From Pyropia yezoensis (Eukaryota; Rhodophyta; Bangiophyceae; Bangiales; Bangiaceae): a stretch of DNA of 64,000 bases. This document shows, piece after piece, positions 19,125 through 30,671 of the stretch. The notes under the pieces were generated by a model that searched no databases, was not told the origin of the DNA, and was given only the letters and a program-made list of their open reading frames with translations. How positions within the stretch are numbered: the stretch's first letter is position 1; each line of letters opens with the position of its first letter. A program made the translations under genes and the position numbers. The stretch covers positions 12,878,568 through 12,942,567 of the forward strand of contig CM020618.1 of the NCBI GenBank assembly GCA_009829735.1, read 5' to 3'.

Positions 19125-21153
19125 GCTCTCAACCCTGCATCTTCCCCGTCTGCAAGCCGCCTGTTAGTGCCATCGAGGGAGCTGTGGCCGACCAGCCCAA
19201 CGCGCCAGTACGGGTTCTCCAGGTAAGATTTTATGGGGTATGGCTTCGTGGGATTGTTTATTTTTGCTGAGTCACTGTCTTGTGACCGCCCAGATGACCT
19301 AATTGTCCCGCGCCCGTGTTTCGTCGAAAGTGCTCAACGTCTTGAATCGTAACATTTTTTGCCCACCAGAGAGCCATTGCTGATTCATGCGATGGAGCGC
19401 GTGCCAGCCCAGGGCACGCCCGGTCCCTCAGAGCAGCTACACGAGCAGCGAGAAATCTTCACGGACAGGATATTCTCGGGGTGATGGACCTGCGCAAGCG
19501 GGCTGGCGGGGAGCACCTCTACATCCGGGGCGTCGTCGACAACAACGACTACAAGATTATTTTTCTTCAGAGCGACCAGCAAGCGCAGCTCTCTGGCCGT
19601 CTGCGGTACGTCATGGCAGACACTACATTTGACGTTGTTGCGCCCGGCGCAGGAAAAGACGGTCTGTCACATGCTGCCATTGAGGCCAGTGCCTCGAATG
19701 CGTTTGACTGGCATCACTTCTCTGTCGTGTACGTTGCTCTTCTCTGCCGCTTATGTTTTGATTGCAGTGACAGCTTGGTGGTTGAGGTAGTTCATAGTCA
19801 GAGGGGAGGTGGGGGGCACATATTAGCAGAGCACGGTGGCGCACGTGGGGATTTCTGCGGAGCGACGAGGGGAACATATCGCTGACAGGAGCTGTTCTGT
19901 GACTATGGACGCCGAACGATTTTTTCTCAACCCGCAGTGCGTGGCTCTCGTCCTTAAACCGGGCCGTTGTGGTGATGCCTGCTATGGTGGTTGGCAAGAC
20001 TGCAGAAATGTACGCTGATATCTTCACGTCTAATGTTCGGAACGCACAGCTACACGGCTTGGTCAGCCCCAGCCTCCCCCCGGCGCCTCAAGCGCGCAAG
20101 CGTCTGCCCCGCCCGCCCGGCAACGATCCTGCTTCGGCGAGCGCACTCGCGGGAGCCGATCCCCTCGTAAGTAGTAGCCAAGCGTCATCCAGTAGGCAGC
20201 GGACCGCCTTTGTCGCGCTGCTGCTGGACTTTGAAACGGCGGAGCACTACGGGGTGTTCAGGGCGTTCTCCAATGTGTTTGGGGGCGACGCATCCAAGTA
20301 CCACGGCAGAGTTGTCGGCTGCCGTGTGCACATGAATGGCTTCTTGCTGGAGAGGTGCGGTAACAATGTGCGCCACCCCTACATTCGCTCCGTATTGGCC
20401 CTGCGAGATGCTCCTCACGATGGAGGACTACCAGCCGTCGAGGGCCGTCTAAACGCTATCATGCAGAAGGCGCGGGAGGAGGGGGAGAAGTCACAGGAAG
20501 CTGGAATCAAGTGGCTGCTAAATAGCGAGGCAGCGCGCATGGCGGCGTTCCCCCTCTCCGTGGGGGCATTGACGCGGACCGAAGTCCTTGCCGCTGGCGA
20601 AAGCACAAACGCCGCGGAGTCAAAGAATAAGCTGACTCTAACGGAAGTCAAGCAGCACGGCACACCTACCCTCCTCGGAGCCATCCAGGCCCTGATGGCT
20701 TTTGATGCATCCATGATGGGGGAGATCATGCCCAAGGGGCAGGCCTTTACTGTGAGTGGGGCGACGGACCGAGCCAGATTGGCGCGCAGCCTGATGCGGA
20801 GGCAGAAGAATGCCATCCCTGCTGGCAGCGCGCCACCGAAGAGCAAAACAGCGAGCCCGAGATGGGCTGACAAGCCTCGCTCTGCCACCCTTGTCACAAT
20901 CTCGAAAGCTGGACCACGCGCGGCGGAATCGGTGCGTTCGCCTGCCCCCTTTGTTGCTGCGCTAGACGCTGCTGCAGCAGCGCCTGCGGAGAGCGCCGCC
21001 GCCGAGGCATCAGCGCGAGCTGCCGCAGAAGCAGCAGACATGCTAGGATCGACGACAGGCGCAGATGAAGTCGTCTCGCAGGGCGATCCCTCTGTCCAGG
21101 CAGCAGGAGCGCTGTATGCGCCTGGGTCGAATGCCCCCTATGTCGCGTGGTAA
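19125..21153 (+). CDS. Mutator-like (MULE) transposase core, spliced
   Basis: Exons are …19222 | 19370-19728 | 19938-21153, with GTAAGA/ACCAG and GTACGT/CGCAG borders that keep one frame. The core has the MULE layout: RYVMADTTFDVV (first catalytic Asp), AVVVMPAMVVGKTAEMYADI after the last splice, VALLLDFETAEHYGVFRAF (second Asp), and GCRVHMNGFLLERC, equivalent to the family's C-x2-H motif. An Ala-rich tail (AAAAPAESAAAEASARAAAE) precedes the stop at 21151-21153. The product would cut and rejoin the ends of its transposon. The upstream exons look damaged by a MITE insertion, so the copy may be inactive even though the core is intact. Confidence 0.75.
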
Positions 21154-22661
21154 TCCCACCATACGAGTCATGGACGGGTGTAGAAGCATTAAGCTAGTTG
21201 TGTGTTGCGCATGTGCACCCATTGAGTTCTCTCTTAACATCTGCATTCCTTCACCTGCACCCCCTCTCCCGCTTCTACCCCTCATCGTCCCCCCTTCCCC
21301 CCCCTCCACCGCGGAACCAGAACAACGCAGCCTAATCTGCATCAAGAGTCGAGAGAATTCCTGCGAGCGCCAGTCCCTTGCCCAACGGGAGGCGTCGCAT
21401 AGTCAGAGGGAATGTAAAATGCACGGAGCGTGGTCGTGCGGCTGGAAACAAGACACCGCCCCTTCGGGAAGTGATGGGGGGAAGGCGGGGAAGGGGGCCC
21501 CTCGGAGAGGGAGACGTCCCTGCGCCCGCCTGGCCGCGGGTGTGTCCCCCCATGGTTGGACACAGGTGAACACACAGGGCTCGTGGAGCGACACTCACGC
21601 CAGGCCAGGCCGTCAAAATCCGCGCAGTAGGCGCCGACGCGGGGCGCACGAACTGAAAACGCCATGTCAACCGCCGACGCCACGGTGGGATGGGGGGTGG
21701 CCGACAGGGTGAGGGAAACGCGCAGAAGCACCACCCGGCCGTCAAAACATCGGCACGAACTGCGGCAGCAGCCGCCGCCGCGGTACCAGCCGGCATGGAC
21801 GAGGGTGGCGGCGGCGAGGAGGTTGCCGTCGTCCTATTGATGGGGTCGGCCGGCGTCCCGCTCACAGGGACGGCTTGCCACAAGACTACGGGAAGTAACT
21901 GGACGCTCAGTCCGACAGCGGTGAAGGTGGGGAATGGTAGAAAAATGAATAGGAGGGGAGAGGTGGGAGGGTCAGAGACAGGTAACATGGAGAGGGAACA
22001 CTGCAGAGGAGGGAACCCGGCAGAGGCGCGACCGGAGTCAGCCCCCCGTTCTCCCCGCTTCCCCCCAGGCCCCCCTCCCGTCTGCTAGTGCGAAAACGGT
22101 CTTGGAAGAGGAGACGGATGGGGCCTGCCGGGTATTGAGCGCATCCCCCGGGTAGACCGCCCCGACAAGAAACGCGGTCAGCCCGTCGCGTGCTCCCCTC
22201 CCTCCCCTTCATGCCGGCACGGTCGCCCCACCGCCGCCGCCACCGAACCTCGCGGCTGCAGCGACTAGCGGCATGCCCTCTGTCCCCCGTGACCACAATT
22301 GTCACGCCGCCGGGGAGCCGCGCGCCCGCCCGCCCGCAGGCAGCGTGGCGCGGGAAGGGAGGGATTGTGGTGAGGGTGGTGGTGCTAATGGTGGTGGTGG
22401 TGGGCAGCAGCAGGTACCCGCGTGCGGCTAGTGCCACTGCTGCTACCGGCTCCAGTGCCACGCCGCAGGCGCACCCCCTCGCGGGGTGGCGGCGTGTTCA
22501 GGCGCGAAGCTCGGCACGTCTACCAAGTCAATGTTGAAACAGGCTATACAGTCCAAAATACAATTACGGGCAGTGGCCAAGACAATTTAAAAGGCAGTAC
22601 AAGAGGGCGACGGGTGCAGCAGAGGTGGAGGGAGGGCGTCAACCAAAAGCAGAAGCAAGAC

Positions 22662-22790
22662 AGATGTTGGGAGCATAGTGCCGTGATGGGCAACAGCGCA
22701 CAGGGGGTGTGGGGGAGGATGTTGGGGGCATAGCGCCATGGGTGGGCAACAGGGCAAAGGCGGCGTGGACGAAGATGATAGGGGCATCGT
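22662..22790. repeat. Imperfect ~57-bp tandem repeat
   Basis: About two and a half copies of a unit starting GATGTTGGGRGCATAG and containing GGGCAACAG, diverging to the right. Confidence 0.55.
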
Positions 22791-23139
22791 GACATGATCG
22801 CCATTAACATAGAGGGGGCGTGGGAGACGCAGTGCGTCACTCGCAGAGGGTGGGGGGCAACGGAAGAACGGGAGCGGAGCCCAGGAGGTGCCGACCATTG
22901 CGTCGGTGAAGGGGAGACAGAGGGTGAGCCGTTGCACTCCAGCGCCCTAGAGGACGCCCCCCACATTGCAGACACAATCGCCAGCACGCCCTCCAGACAT
23001 CTCAAGCACGTCCGCGACCGCCAGCCCCCGAGTCGCCAGACGAGAAGGAGAGGAGAAGGCGAAGCTCATAGCAGCGCCGAAGAAGTCGGGGCAGCGGCGG
23101 CGGCAGCGCACAAGCAAGAAGCAAAAGGGGGACGCACAC

Positions 23140-23530
23140 TAAACGCCAAAGGAGGGGCGTGGGGCGACCACCACACCCGCGTCGCCCCCGCTGGCGGCGC
23201 CCGCGGCCAGCATGAGACACAGCGCGCCCGCGGCGCAAAAGCCAAAGAGGGCGAGGGGAGCAACAATCACACCCGCGTCGTCCCCGCTGGCTTCACCCGC
23301 GGCGGGTGGCCGACACACCACAGCCGCGGCGGAGCGGCCGCGGCGCAAAACCCAGAGGAGGGGGGGGGGAGGGGGCTCAGCCGGCGGCGCCCACGTCGAG
23401 TGGGTGACACACCACGGCTGCGGAGGAGATGCCAGGAAAGGGGGGAGGGAGACCACCGCACTTGTGTCGCCCAGGCGCTGAGGGTGGGCGTCACAGTGCG
23501 GCCGAGCCACGGAAGCCAAAAGAGGGAGGA
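23140..23530. repeat. Degenerate ~100-bp GC-rich tandem repeat
   Basis: Roughly three to four diverged copies of a unit with CACACCCGCGTCG, CCCCGCTGGC and CGGCGCAAAA words. Confidence 0.5.
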
Positions 23531-23829
23531 AGTGCAACCTTGACCGCTGGCGGGAGATCGCGCCACCCGCACAGAAGGGGAATATGGCGGCGCCGCCTCC
23601 GCGGCGGCGGAGTCGGCAGCCCGCGGCGGCCGCGCTGCGCGGCCCACATCGCCGCCGGGCAGAGAACGGAGGGGTGATCGCGCCGTCTTCGCACGCGGCA
23701 CACTCTCGGGCGACTGTCGCCGCGGGTGAGCGAAGGCGGCCGGTACGCTCAGGGGGCGGCGGGTAGGTGGCCAGAATGTTCAGGGGGTGCCGGGCAGGTG
23801 GCGCAAGGGGGTGTGGCGCCTGGGGAGGG

Positions 23830-25422
23830 TACAGTCATGACCCCGTTGTAAGCGTCCCAGTTATACGGCACCCTGCCATATAACTGGGAGCATCGCGACC
23901 GTCCTGCTTCAAGGTCTCGATCGCCAGTCTCTGCGATCGTTCGGCATACAGTGCAATCGAATGGAATGGAAATACGAGGAGAGCAAGGGGGCACGGAATC
24001 GGGGGCCACAGGTGCACCCGCCGTCGGACCCCAGCGTCGTCGACCCCAGCGATGTCGACCCCAGAGGCCACCCCCACCATCCTCACCTTGGTGCTTCTCC
24101 TACCGTTTGTATCGCACGCGCGGGCGCCGTTCGACGGTGCTGGGACAGGTTACATGCTTGGGGGGTGAATGCCGAGGGATCTGTCGTGTGCCTCACGTGG
24201 TTTCTAGTTTCCGTTGTATGTTGTGGGCCAGGGTCGCCGACCATTTGTAGGTACCCCGTTCCCGTCGCTTTTTTTCTTTTTGGCGGTGTTCCTCTTCACA
24301 ATGGATATTATATACATATTCGCAATGGATATTGCCCTGTGCGCGTTTGTTTTTGAGTTTGTTCTCTTGTGTGCTTGTGCTACCCTCTGCGCCTCTGTCG
24401 TAGTTGACCCCACCCCCCCCCCGGACCCTTTTCAGATCCTATCAGAATGGCAGCGTGTGGGAGATCTGGCCTCCGCGGCCGCGGCGGCCGCGGCAGAGGA
24501 GGTCTACCCAAACCCGTCCCGTGAGACGGTGCGGGTCATCAAGATTGCCGCTCGCGCAGCAACAGCAGCCACCGCCACGGCTCTGGGGGGGGACCTCATG
24601 CACCTGTCGGACGTACCCTGGGGAGCAGGCCCCCTCAGGGAGCAGCGGACGGCGTCTGAGGCGCGAGCGGCCTCGTTCGGTCAACCTAGCTCCGGCACTC
24701 GGACGTGACATCGGTAGTCACTTTGATGGCCGGCTGTCGGTTTGGGGAGCGAGCTTTTGGGGACGCCCCTGGGCCTGAGAGGGAAATTGCTGTGGAGGAC
24801 TGGCTGACAAGAGAGGACGATGAGGGCGTTAGGGCTGCTACTGTGGACGCGATTGTGCTTGAGGAGGGGTGGACGGACTCCTTGGAGGGCATGGACGACG
24901 GCACATCATCCACCGGCGACAGTCAATGACAGGCTTTTCTCTTTTCATTTACGGACGTGTTCCCTGTGTGCGCCACTTCCATCAGAGGGGGGGAGTCGGG
25001 GTAGGGGCGGCAATGGTTGGGGGGGTTGGAGGGGGGGGGGCGGCACAGGTTGCAAAGGTTGCGGGGGGTGGAAGGGGGGGGGGCTGGTCCGACACAGTCA
25101 CCGCTAAGTCGAATGGCCCGCTGCACGGATCCGCCCTGACTTGGAGTCGCCCCGGCTCGCGGCAGCAGACGTGACGTCATCCACAAACAAGTCAAGTACA
25201 GAATTGGGCCCTGCTGCATGCGGTCGACCGAACGCATGTCGTCGAGCTCGGCCTCAGAATCACGCGATCGACAATGATTTTGGGCTTGAATTCACACTGA
25301 TCGCAGTGGAAGGGGGAACGATCGCCGGCGAGCCGGCGACGTCTGGAAGGCCACGACACTGCATCGCTGGAACGGGGGCTACAAAGAGCGCAAGGGTGCC
25401 ATATAACCGGGTCATGACTGTA
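23830..25422. mobile_element. 1.6-kb transposon with TACAGTCATGACCC termini
   Basis: The left end TACAGTCATGACCC continues to a GTTATACGGCACCCT segment, with about 14 extra bases between. The reverse complement of the right end reads TACAGTCATGACCC directly followed by GGTTATATGGCACCCT. The TACAGTC start, with TA as possible target duplication, resembles Tc1/mariner-type ends and the small MITE at 44299-44507. Confidence 0.6.
24435..24929 (+). CDS. Hypothetical exon inside the 1.6-kb transposon
   Basis: Begins after a likely acceptor (CCCTTTTCAG, 24434). The first frame runs from SEWQRVGDLASAAAAAA to a TGA at 24706-24708. A following frame, from 24705, encodes an acidic end (EREIAVEDWLTREDDEG). 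Composition is more protein-like than the flanks, but no domain is recognised and the frame join is unclear. Confidence 0.25.
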
Positions 25423-25437
25423 TGTATCCCGGCCGCG

Positions 25438-26086
25438 GCGCAGCACTGCTTATCCCCTGTCAAGATACAAGCCCGATTTTGGCCAGATCTCTTGCTTCGT
25501 TGTGCAATTTCTTGCCCTGCTCGAGCACGAAAAAGAACGGCTCGAGCAGAATTTTGCTTTTCTGATCGAGGGGATGGGCTGAGGCCAAAGAATCTCCACA
25601 AGGATGACCGACACGACGGCCGCTGTCGGTGCTCTGTCAACCAATGACAACAGCGGTGGCGCTGCTGTTTGCTGGACGGAGCGTTCCATTGGTCAGAATT
25701 CACGCTGTAGATGTTGAGCAAGGCGGAGAGATTTTTCCGTGCAGACCCTCGAAAGCTGTCGTCGCGCAGGTTTTTGCTTGACCAGTGCAAGAGATCGCGC
25801 GGTTTTTAAACGCGTTTGTATAAACATTGCTCCCAAGCGTAGCGATGGTCGGTCGCTTCTTTGCGCTTCACGAGAGTGCTCTCCTGCCCCGTGCGCTTCC
25901 GGTCATACCTAGGGAGGTGGCGACTACCAATCGCACGAGCTGTTGTAGGCAGAAAGCAAGAAGCGGGGGTAAAAGCGGTGTCTATGATGCCTTGAGGAGG
26001 GGTCGATGCAGGTTGTATGCAGGTTTTTGCTCGAGAATTTCCCAAAAAAGCAAGAAAATTTTGACAGGCGATAAGCAGTGCTGCGC
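25438..26086. mobile_element. ~650-bp inverted-repeat element
   Basis: 25438-25466 and 26058-26086 are reverse complements at 27 of 29 positions (outer sequence GCGCAGCACTGCTTATC). No gene inside. Probably a non-autonomous element. Confidence 0.65.
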
Positions 26087-26103
26087 GGGGGAGAGGGCCG
26101 AGG

Positions 26104-26140
26104 GCTGAGAGCGCGCGCGCCGGAACGCGCGCGCGCGAAA
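26104..26140. repeat. Alternating CG tract
   Basis: Two GCGCGCGC-type blocks flank a short GGAAC core. This sequence class can adopt Z-DNA; it sits beside the right end of the ~650-bp element. Confidence 0.6.
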
Positions 26141-26216
26141 CATCGCAGGCGCGACTCTCTATGTGGGTACTGAGTATTTGTAATTCGCGTCGCAGTTACG
26201 CTGCTCAACTCCTGGG

Positions 26217-26357
26217 TCTTGAACCCAACCCCACCCTGTGGGTTCAACAGACATGGGCAATGGGCCAGATCACCAGATGACACGCGCAACGCTCGCGCAT
26301 TCAGGTGCGAGCACAACCCAACCCCACCCTGAAATTTTCAACACAACCCCACCCTGA
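26217..26357 (-). repeat. Right long terminal inverted repeat
   Basis: Inverted partner of 16742-16881, with CAACCCAACCCCACCCTGAA and CACAACCCCACCCT words at its outer end. Confidence 0.75.
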
Positions 26358-26699
26358 TGGTGGTCCCGCCACGACTTGGGGTTTCTCAGGCTCTCGAGTT
26401 GCTGATCAGTGGGGGCGGCGTGCTGTTCTATGCGTGCCTACGCGGGCTCAGCATGGATATGGCTCGTACGGTCACTGGATGACTAAGAAAAGGAGAGAAA
26501 GAAAAGTCCTCACGTGGAGGGCCAGGGTCAGGGCTCGCGGGCGGCAATCGCCCCCTTATCGACCAACCACACCACATCCTCTCTCTTCCCCCTCCCCTCC
26601 CCCCCCACATGCGCTCCCCTGCACACCATCCCCTCCTCCCCTCTCCCCCCGCTCCCCCCCCCTCTTCCCCCGTTGCCCATTGGCAGACCCCCATCCGCC
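26358..26699. other. Spacer before the hemerythrin-like gene
   Basis: No gene seen. The right half is C/T-rich and is the 3' flank of the minus-strand gene that ends at 26700. Confidence 0.5.
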
Positions 26700-29584
26700 T
26701 CAGACGCGACTCGAGTTTTGCATCACCCGGTAGCCGTCAGCCGCCGGCCGCGGCGGCGTCGGCGGCGTCGGCGGCGTCGGCGGCGGCACCGCCCCCGCCA
26801 CAGCCGTCGCGGCGGGCGGCAAGAGCGGCATGGTCGCAGCGTCGGCGGCCGCCGCGGCCGCCACCGCCGTAGCCGCGGGCGACCGTCGGTATGGGGGGGT
26901 GGGGGGGGAGCCCCCCCCGCCGCCGCCGCCCGTCGTGCCCGTCGCGGCCGCCACCGGCGGCGTGCCCGCCGGCCTCTGCCGCCGCCGGCCGCTGCTGCTG
27001 CTGCTGCCGCTGCCACTGCGGACGCCGCCCGCGGCGGCGGCGGTGGACCCGCGCGGCCGCCGGGGCGGCGGGGTGCCGCTGCCCCCCCCGGTGCCCGCAG
27101 CCAATCCTGCCGCAGACGCGAGCGCCGACGCAGGCACAGACGCAGAGGCCGCCGCCGCCGCCGCCATGGCCGCCGGCAGGGGGGTGGATGGCCGCGCGGC
27201 GGCACCCCCCCCTCCCCGGGGGGGGCTCCCACGACGAGCTCCCCCCGGCGGCGGGTGGGACCGCAGCGAGGTCGGCCGGCCGCCAACGCCGGGCCGCGAC
27301 GCGGGCGACCGTGGCGGCCGGGGGAGGGGGGGGGTCGCGGGCTTCGTGGGGGGGGTGCCCCGCGAAGGGGGAGGCGTGGCGGGCGGCGGCGGAGCATCAC
27401 CGACGCCGCCGCCGCCGCCGCCGACGCCGCCCAAGCCGCCGCCGTTGCCAATGTCGCCACCGCTAACCGGCGGCCGCTGTGGGGACGCCACCACGTCGGT
27501 TGCTCCCGTAGCAGTGGCGGCCGCCGGGGGCGCCGCCGCCGCCATGGCCGCCGCCGCCGTCGTCGCCGCTGCCGCCGCTGCCGCCGCCGCCGCTGCCGCG
27601 TCCGAGGCTGCTGCTGCTCGCACGGCCGCGCCCGGGGAGGGGAGGCCACTCAGCTCAGCGGTGGACGTCTTGGACGCCTCGAGCGCGTGGCGACGCTCGG
27701 ACGTTACGGCCAGGGCCGCGCCAATGGCCCCACCCCCCGGCGCGGCGGCGGCCGCCGCGGCGGCCCACTTAGAGAAGCCCCGCACCACCCGCCAGTGCTC
27801 CCGATCGGCCGCCCGCACCCACCCCGAGTAGGCCAGGCCCTCCCCGCTGCGCAAAGCGCCCAGTTTCCACAGCGTCTCGGCGGCAGTGCCCAGCGGGCGG
27901 CCAAGCAGGGCCATGTGGAGCTGCGTCTCGGCCTCAAGCGCAGCGTACGGCAGCGACGGGGCGCCATTGTCGGCGGCGGCGGCGCCTCCCCCACCGGCTG
28001 GAAGGCTTGCCCCGCGGCGCACATGCGCGGCGATACGCCGCTCCCACGCCACCTTGTCCCGCTTGCGAAATTGCGCGACAAGCAGCGGCGGCACCGCCGC
28101 CTCCATCGCTGCCCAATAGCCGTGTACCCACGACAGCTCATCGACGGCGGCGAGGAGCCCCGACAGCGTCTCGCCGGCGGGGCGCGTCGGTGTGAAAGCC
28201 GACGCGTAGGCAGCGACGGCGGCGAGCCCCCGGCGGAGGCGCTCCGTGGCGAGCGTGCGGGACGACTCGCGCACCCGCTGGTGGGTGATGGGGGCGCGCT
28301 CGGCCAGGGGCGGAAAGACCTCGGCCTCCTCGGCGGCCAGGGCGGCGAGGAAGAACCGGTGAAAGGGGGCCCACCAGACATAAAAGGTGGTGATGTGGTC
28401 GAGCGTCAGCACCGCCTGCTTGCGCTGCATGGCGTCAAGGAGGGCGTACAGGTCCATCATCTCCCGGCGGAGGGCGTTGTGGAGAAACGACACCACGTCC
28501 GTCGCCCAGTCTGATGGGTAGGGCGTGAGGGTGACGGGGGGGAACTCGACAGGCTTGGCCACCGTCGTCGACGGCCGCCGCGCCGACGGCCGCGCAAACG
28601 CGGGGGTGTCGCCCGCGGCGGCACCCCCCGCGGGCGATGGGTCTTCCCCGGCGCGCCGCCGGAGCCACCGGGCGAGCGTAGAGCCGTCCTGGTCCTCGCC
28701 CGACAGGTCTAGGCCGTCGGCGGCGCCGCCGCCCGCGGCGGTCGCGCCGCCCATTGGCCGGCGGAGGCCGTCGAGCGACGCCCGCCGGCCTACCGCCGCA
28801 AGCAGCGAGCGGGAGCTGCCGCCCACGCCGCCCCGACCCCCCCCCCCGCCGACGCCACTACCGCCGCTGCCGCCACTCATAAAGCGCCTGAGGTCGCGCA
28901 TGCTCCCGCTGAGCCCCCCCCCCGACGACCCCCCACGGCCACCCCTGTTTGGGGCGCCGCCCAGGCTCCGCCGGCCGCCACCGGCGGCGCCCTCCCAGCC
29001 CGCCTCCACCCCTCCCCCCCCCCCGTCCGAGCGGCCCATTAGGCGGTGCAGGCTGAGCCGCCGGCTGCTGCCGCCGCCTCCGCCCCCCCCGCCACCGCCC
29101 AGCGAGCGCCGCGGGGAGCGGGCGGAAAAGGAGTCCCACCCGTCGCTGCCATCGTCGCTGCCCCAGTCCCCAGCGGGGCCCAGCGACGCGGAGCTGGCAA
29201 AGCCGCGACGGCCGCCAAAGCCGCCGCCGCTGCCAAAGCCGCTGCTGACGCTGCCGTCCCCCCCCCCCCCCCCCCAGCAGCAGACTTGCCGCGCAGCAAC
29301 CGGCGGGCGGCCGCGTCCCGCGCAGCCCCCTCCTTCCCGCCACCACCACCGCCACCGCCGCCACCCCCCTCCCCACCCTTGGCCGGTGACGCTGGCGGCC
29401 TCGCCCCCGATGTGGAGGAAGACGACGCGGGCGGGGAGGGCCTCCCCTTGGTCGACGCCTTGGCAAAGCGGGAGAGGTCCAGCGACCGCCGCCCACCCGC
29501 GGGCCGGCGGGCGGGCATGTCGAGGGAACGGCGGGCCATGGCGGCTACGAGGCCGCGGCGGCCGACGGCCACGGGCTCTTCCAT
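26700..29584 (-). CDS. Large Ala/Gly-rich protein with hemerythrin (HHE)-like domain
   Basis: The start is the ATG at 29584 (MEEPVAVGRRGLVAAMARR); the first ~100 residues are basic and Ser/Pro-rich. The frame must change at the 18-base C run (29258-29275) to reach the rest of the protein. Near residues 340-450 is a helical region with DVVSFLHNALRREMMDLYAL and PFHRFFLAALAAEEAEVFP. Its histidine and Glu/Phe-Pro pattern fits a hemerythrin-type di-iron helical bundle. A further helical part follows (VDELSWVHGYWAAMEAAVP, REHWRVVRGFSKWAAAAA). The last ~300 residues are Ala/Gly/Pro low complexity. HHE proteins bind iron or O2/NO, or act in regulation; which applies here is unknown and the domain call is tentative. 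Confidence 0.6.
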
Positions 29585-30262
29585 TCGTGGGGGGGGAGTA
29601 CGGGGGAGGGGAAGACCGGGAAAGAGATGGCAAAGGGTGACGGCGGTGGACAGAGACGGGGTGGGGTGAAGGGAGAGAGAGGAAGACTGGTGGGGGCTGG
29701 TACGAAGGAGGGCGGCGAGGTGGGAGGGGGTGGACGGCGATGATGGGCCAGGCGGGGGGCAATGGGGGATGAGGTTGCGCGCCGGCGTGCGCCAGCCCGG
29801 CCGGCACGCGCGTCGCGTCGGGGGACGCCGCCCCGCCGCGGCAGTGGCCGGGTGGGGGCCACGCGACCTCCCGCGCTCCCCCCTCCTTCCCCCTCCTCCC
29901 GCCTACCAGTGCCACCCCACCAACGGCAGCGCGCGCGAGCGCCGGCCCACGGGGGGGAGGGGCGGGGTGCGAGGGAGGGGGGGGGGTGCACGTGTGCGCG
30001 TGGCACCGCCACCGCACCGCCGCACACGGCAACCGCGGGGGGCGGAGGAGGGGAGTGGCGGGGACGCTGTGCCTCCCGACCCGCCTGGCCACTCCCCTGG
30101 CGTTGCGTGCCGGGCCTGCCCTCTTCGGCGCTCCCCCTGGGGCCCTATGCAAAGCGGCGACCGCCACCCGTGAGCGGGGGAGCGGCAGCCAACGGCGCGC
30201 GCGCGCGCACAGGGGGAAGAAGGAAGGGGGAAGGAGGGTGGGCCGACAGCGTACCGCACACC

Positions 30263-30263
<1 letters not shown>

Positions 30264-30299
<36 letters not shown>

Positions 30300-30321
30300 T
30301 TCTTCACGGGGGGGGGGGGGG
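30264..30321. repeat. C36 tract followed by G14 tract
   Basis: 36 consecutive C (30264-30299), then TTCTTCA C and 14 G (30308-30321). The pair can fold into a C:G hairpin or form i-motif/quadruplex structures. Confidence 0.9.
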
Positions 30322-30596
30322 TGCAGGCGGTTGAGGCGCCGGCCGGTGCCGCTCTTGCCCACCCCCCCCCCTCTTCCCCGTTGCGGGGGGTCGGCAGCAG
30401 CCACCTCGGGGGCGGCCGTGCCCGTGGCCCCCGTCCCACGAGCCGCTGCCCTCAGGGGCGTGGCACTCCACACGTAGGGAGACCAGCGGCGGGCGAGCAG
30501 GGGGGAGGGAGGGGGGGGAGGGGGCGCGGGGGGGGGGGACGGTTGGGAAGCGTGTGTCCCCGTGGTGACGGCTGCGGGGGCGGCGCCGCATCCGTC

Positions 30597-30671
30597 CCCC
30601 CCCCCCCCCCCCCCCCCCCCATCTGCCTACCAGCACGCACGCACGCACGCACGCACACACGCACGCACACA
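30597..30671. repeat. C tract plus ACGC/ACAC microsatellite
   Basis: A run of about 23-24 C ends at about 30620. A stretch of ACGC and ACAC units follows at 30634-30671. Confidence 0.85.

Larger units (their letters stand above)
21154..23829. other. Gene-poor interior of the MULE region
   Basis: No gene supported. Open frames on both strands are Pro/Arg/Ser-rich and overlap one another. It contains imperfect tandem repeats at about 22662-22790 and 23140-23530. Confidence 0.5.
16742..26357 (+). mobile_element. Candidate 9.6-kb MULE-type transposon with long TIRs
   Basis: Bounded by inverted ~140-bp repeats (16742-16881 and 26217-26357), each carrying AGGGTGGGGTTGGG-type words. A Mutator-like transposase gene lies inside. 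Several smaller inverted-repeat elements are nested in the right half. No clear 9-bp target duplication was found, so the repeats could alternatively be two separate inverted insertions. Confidence 0.5.

Noticed and set aside
22190..23790. CRISPR-like or coding interpretation of the GC-rich repeats
   Set aside because: Repeats are diverged and directly adjacent with no spacers, and the genome is eukaryotic.
29585..30473. Upstream extension of the hemerythrin-like frame to a 1257-residue protein
   Set aside because: The extension is Pro/Arg-rich translation of promoter DNA and C/G tracts; the natural ATG start is at 29584 in a frame joined through the C18 run.
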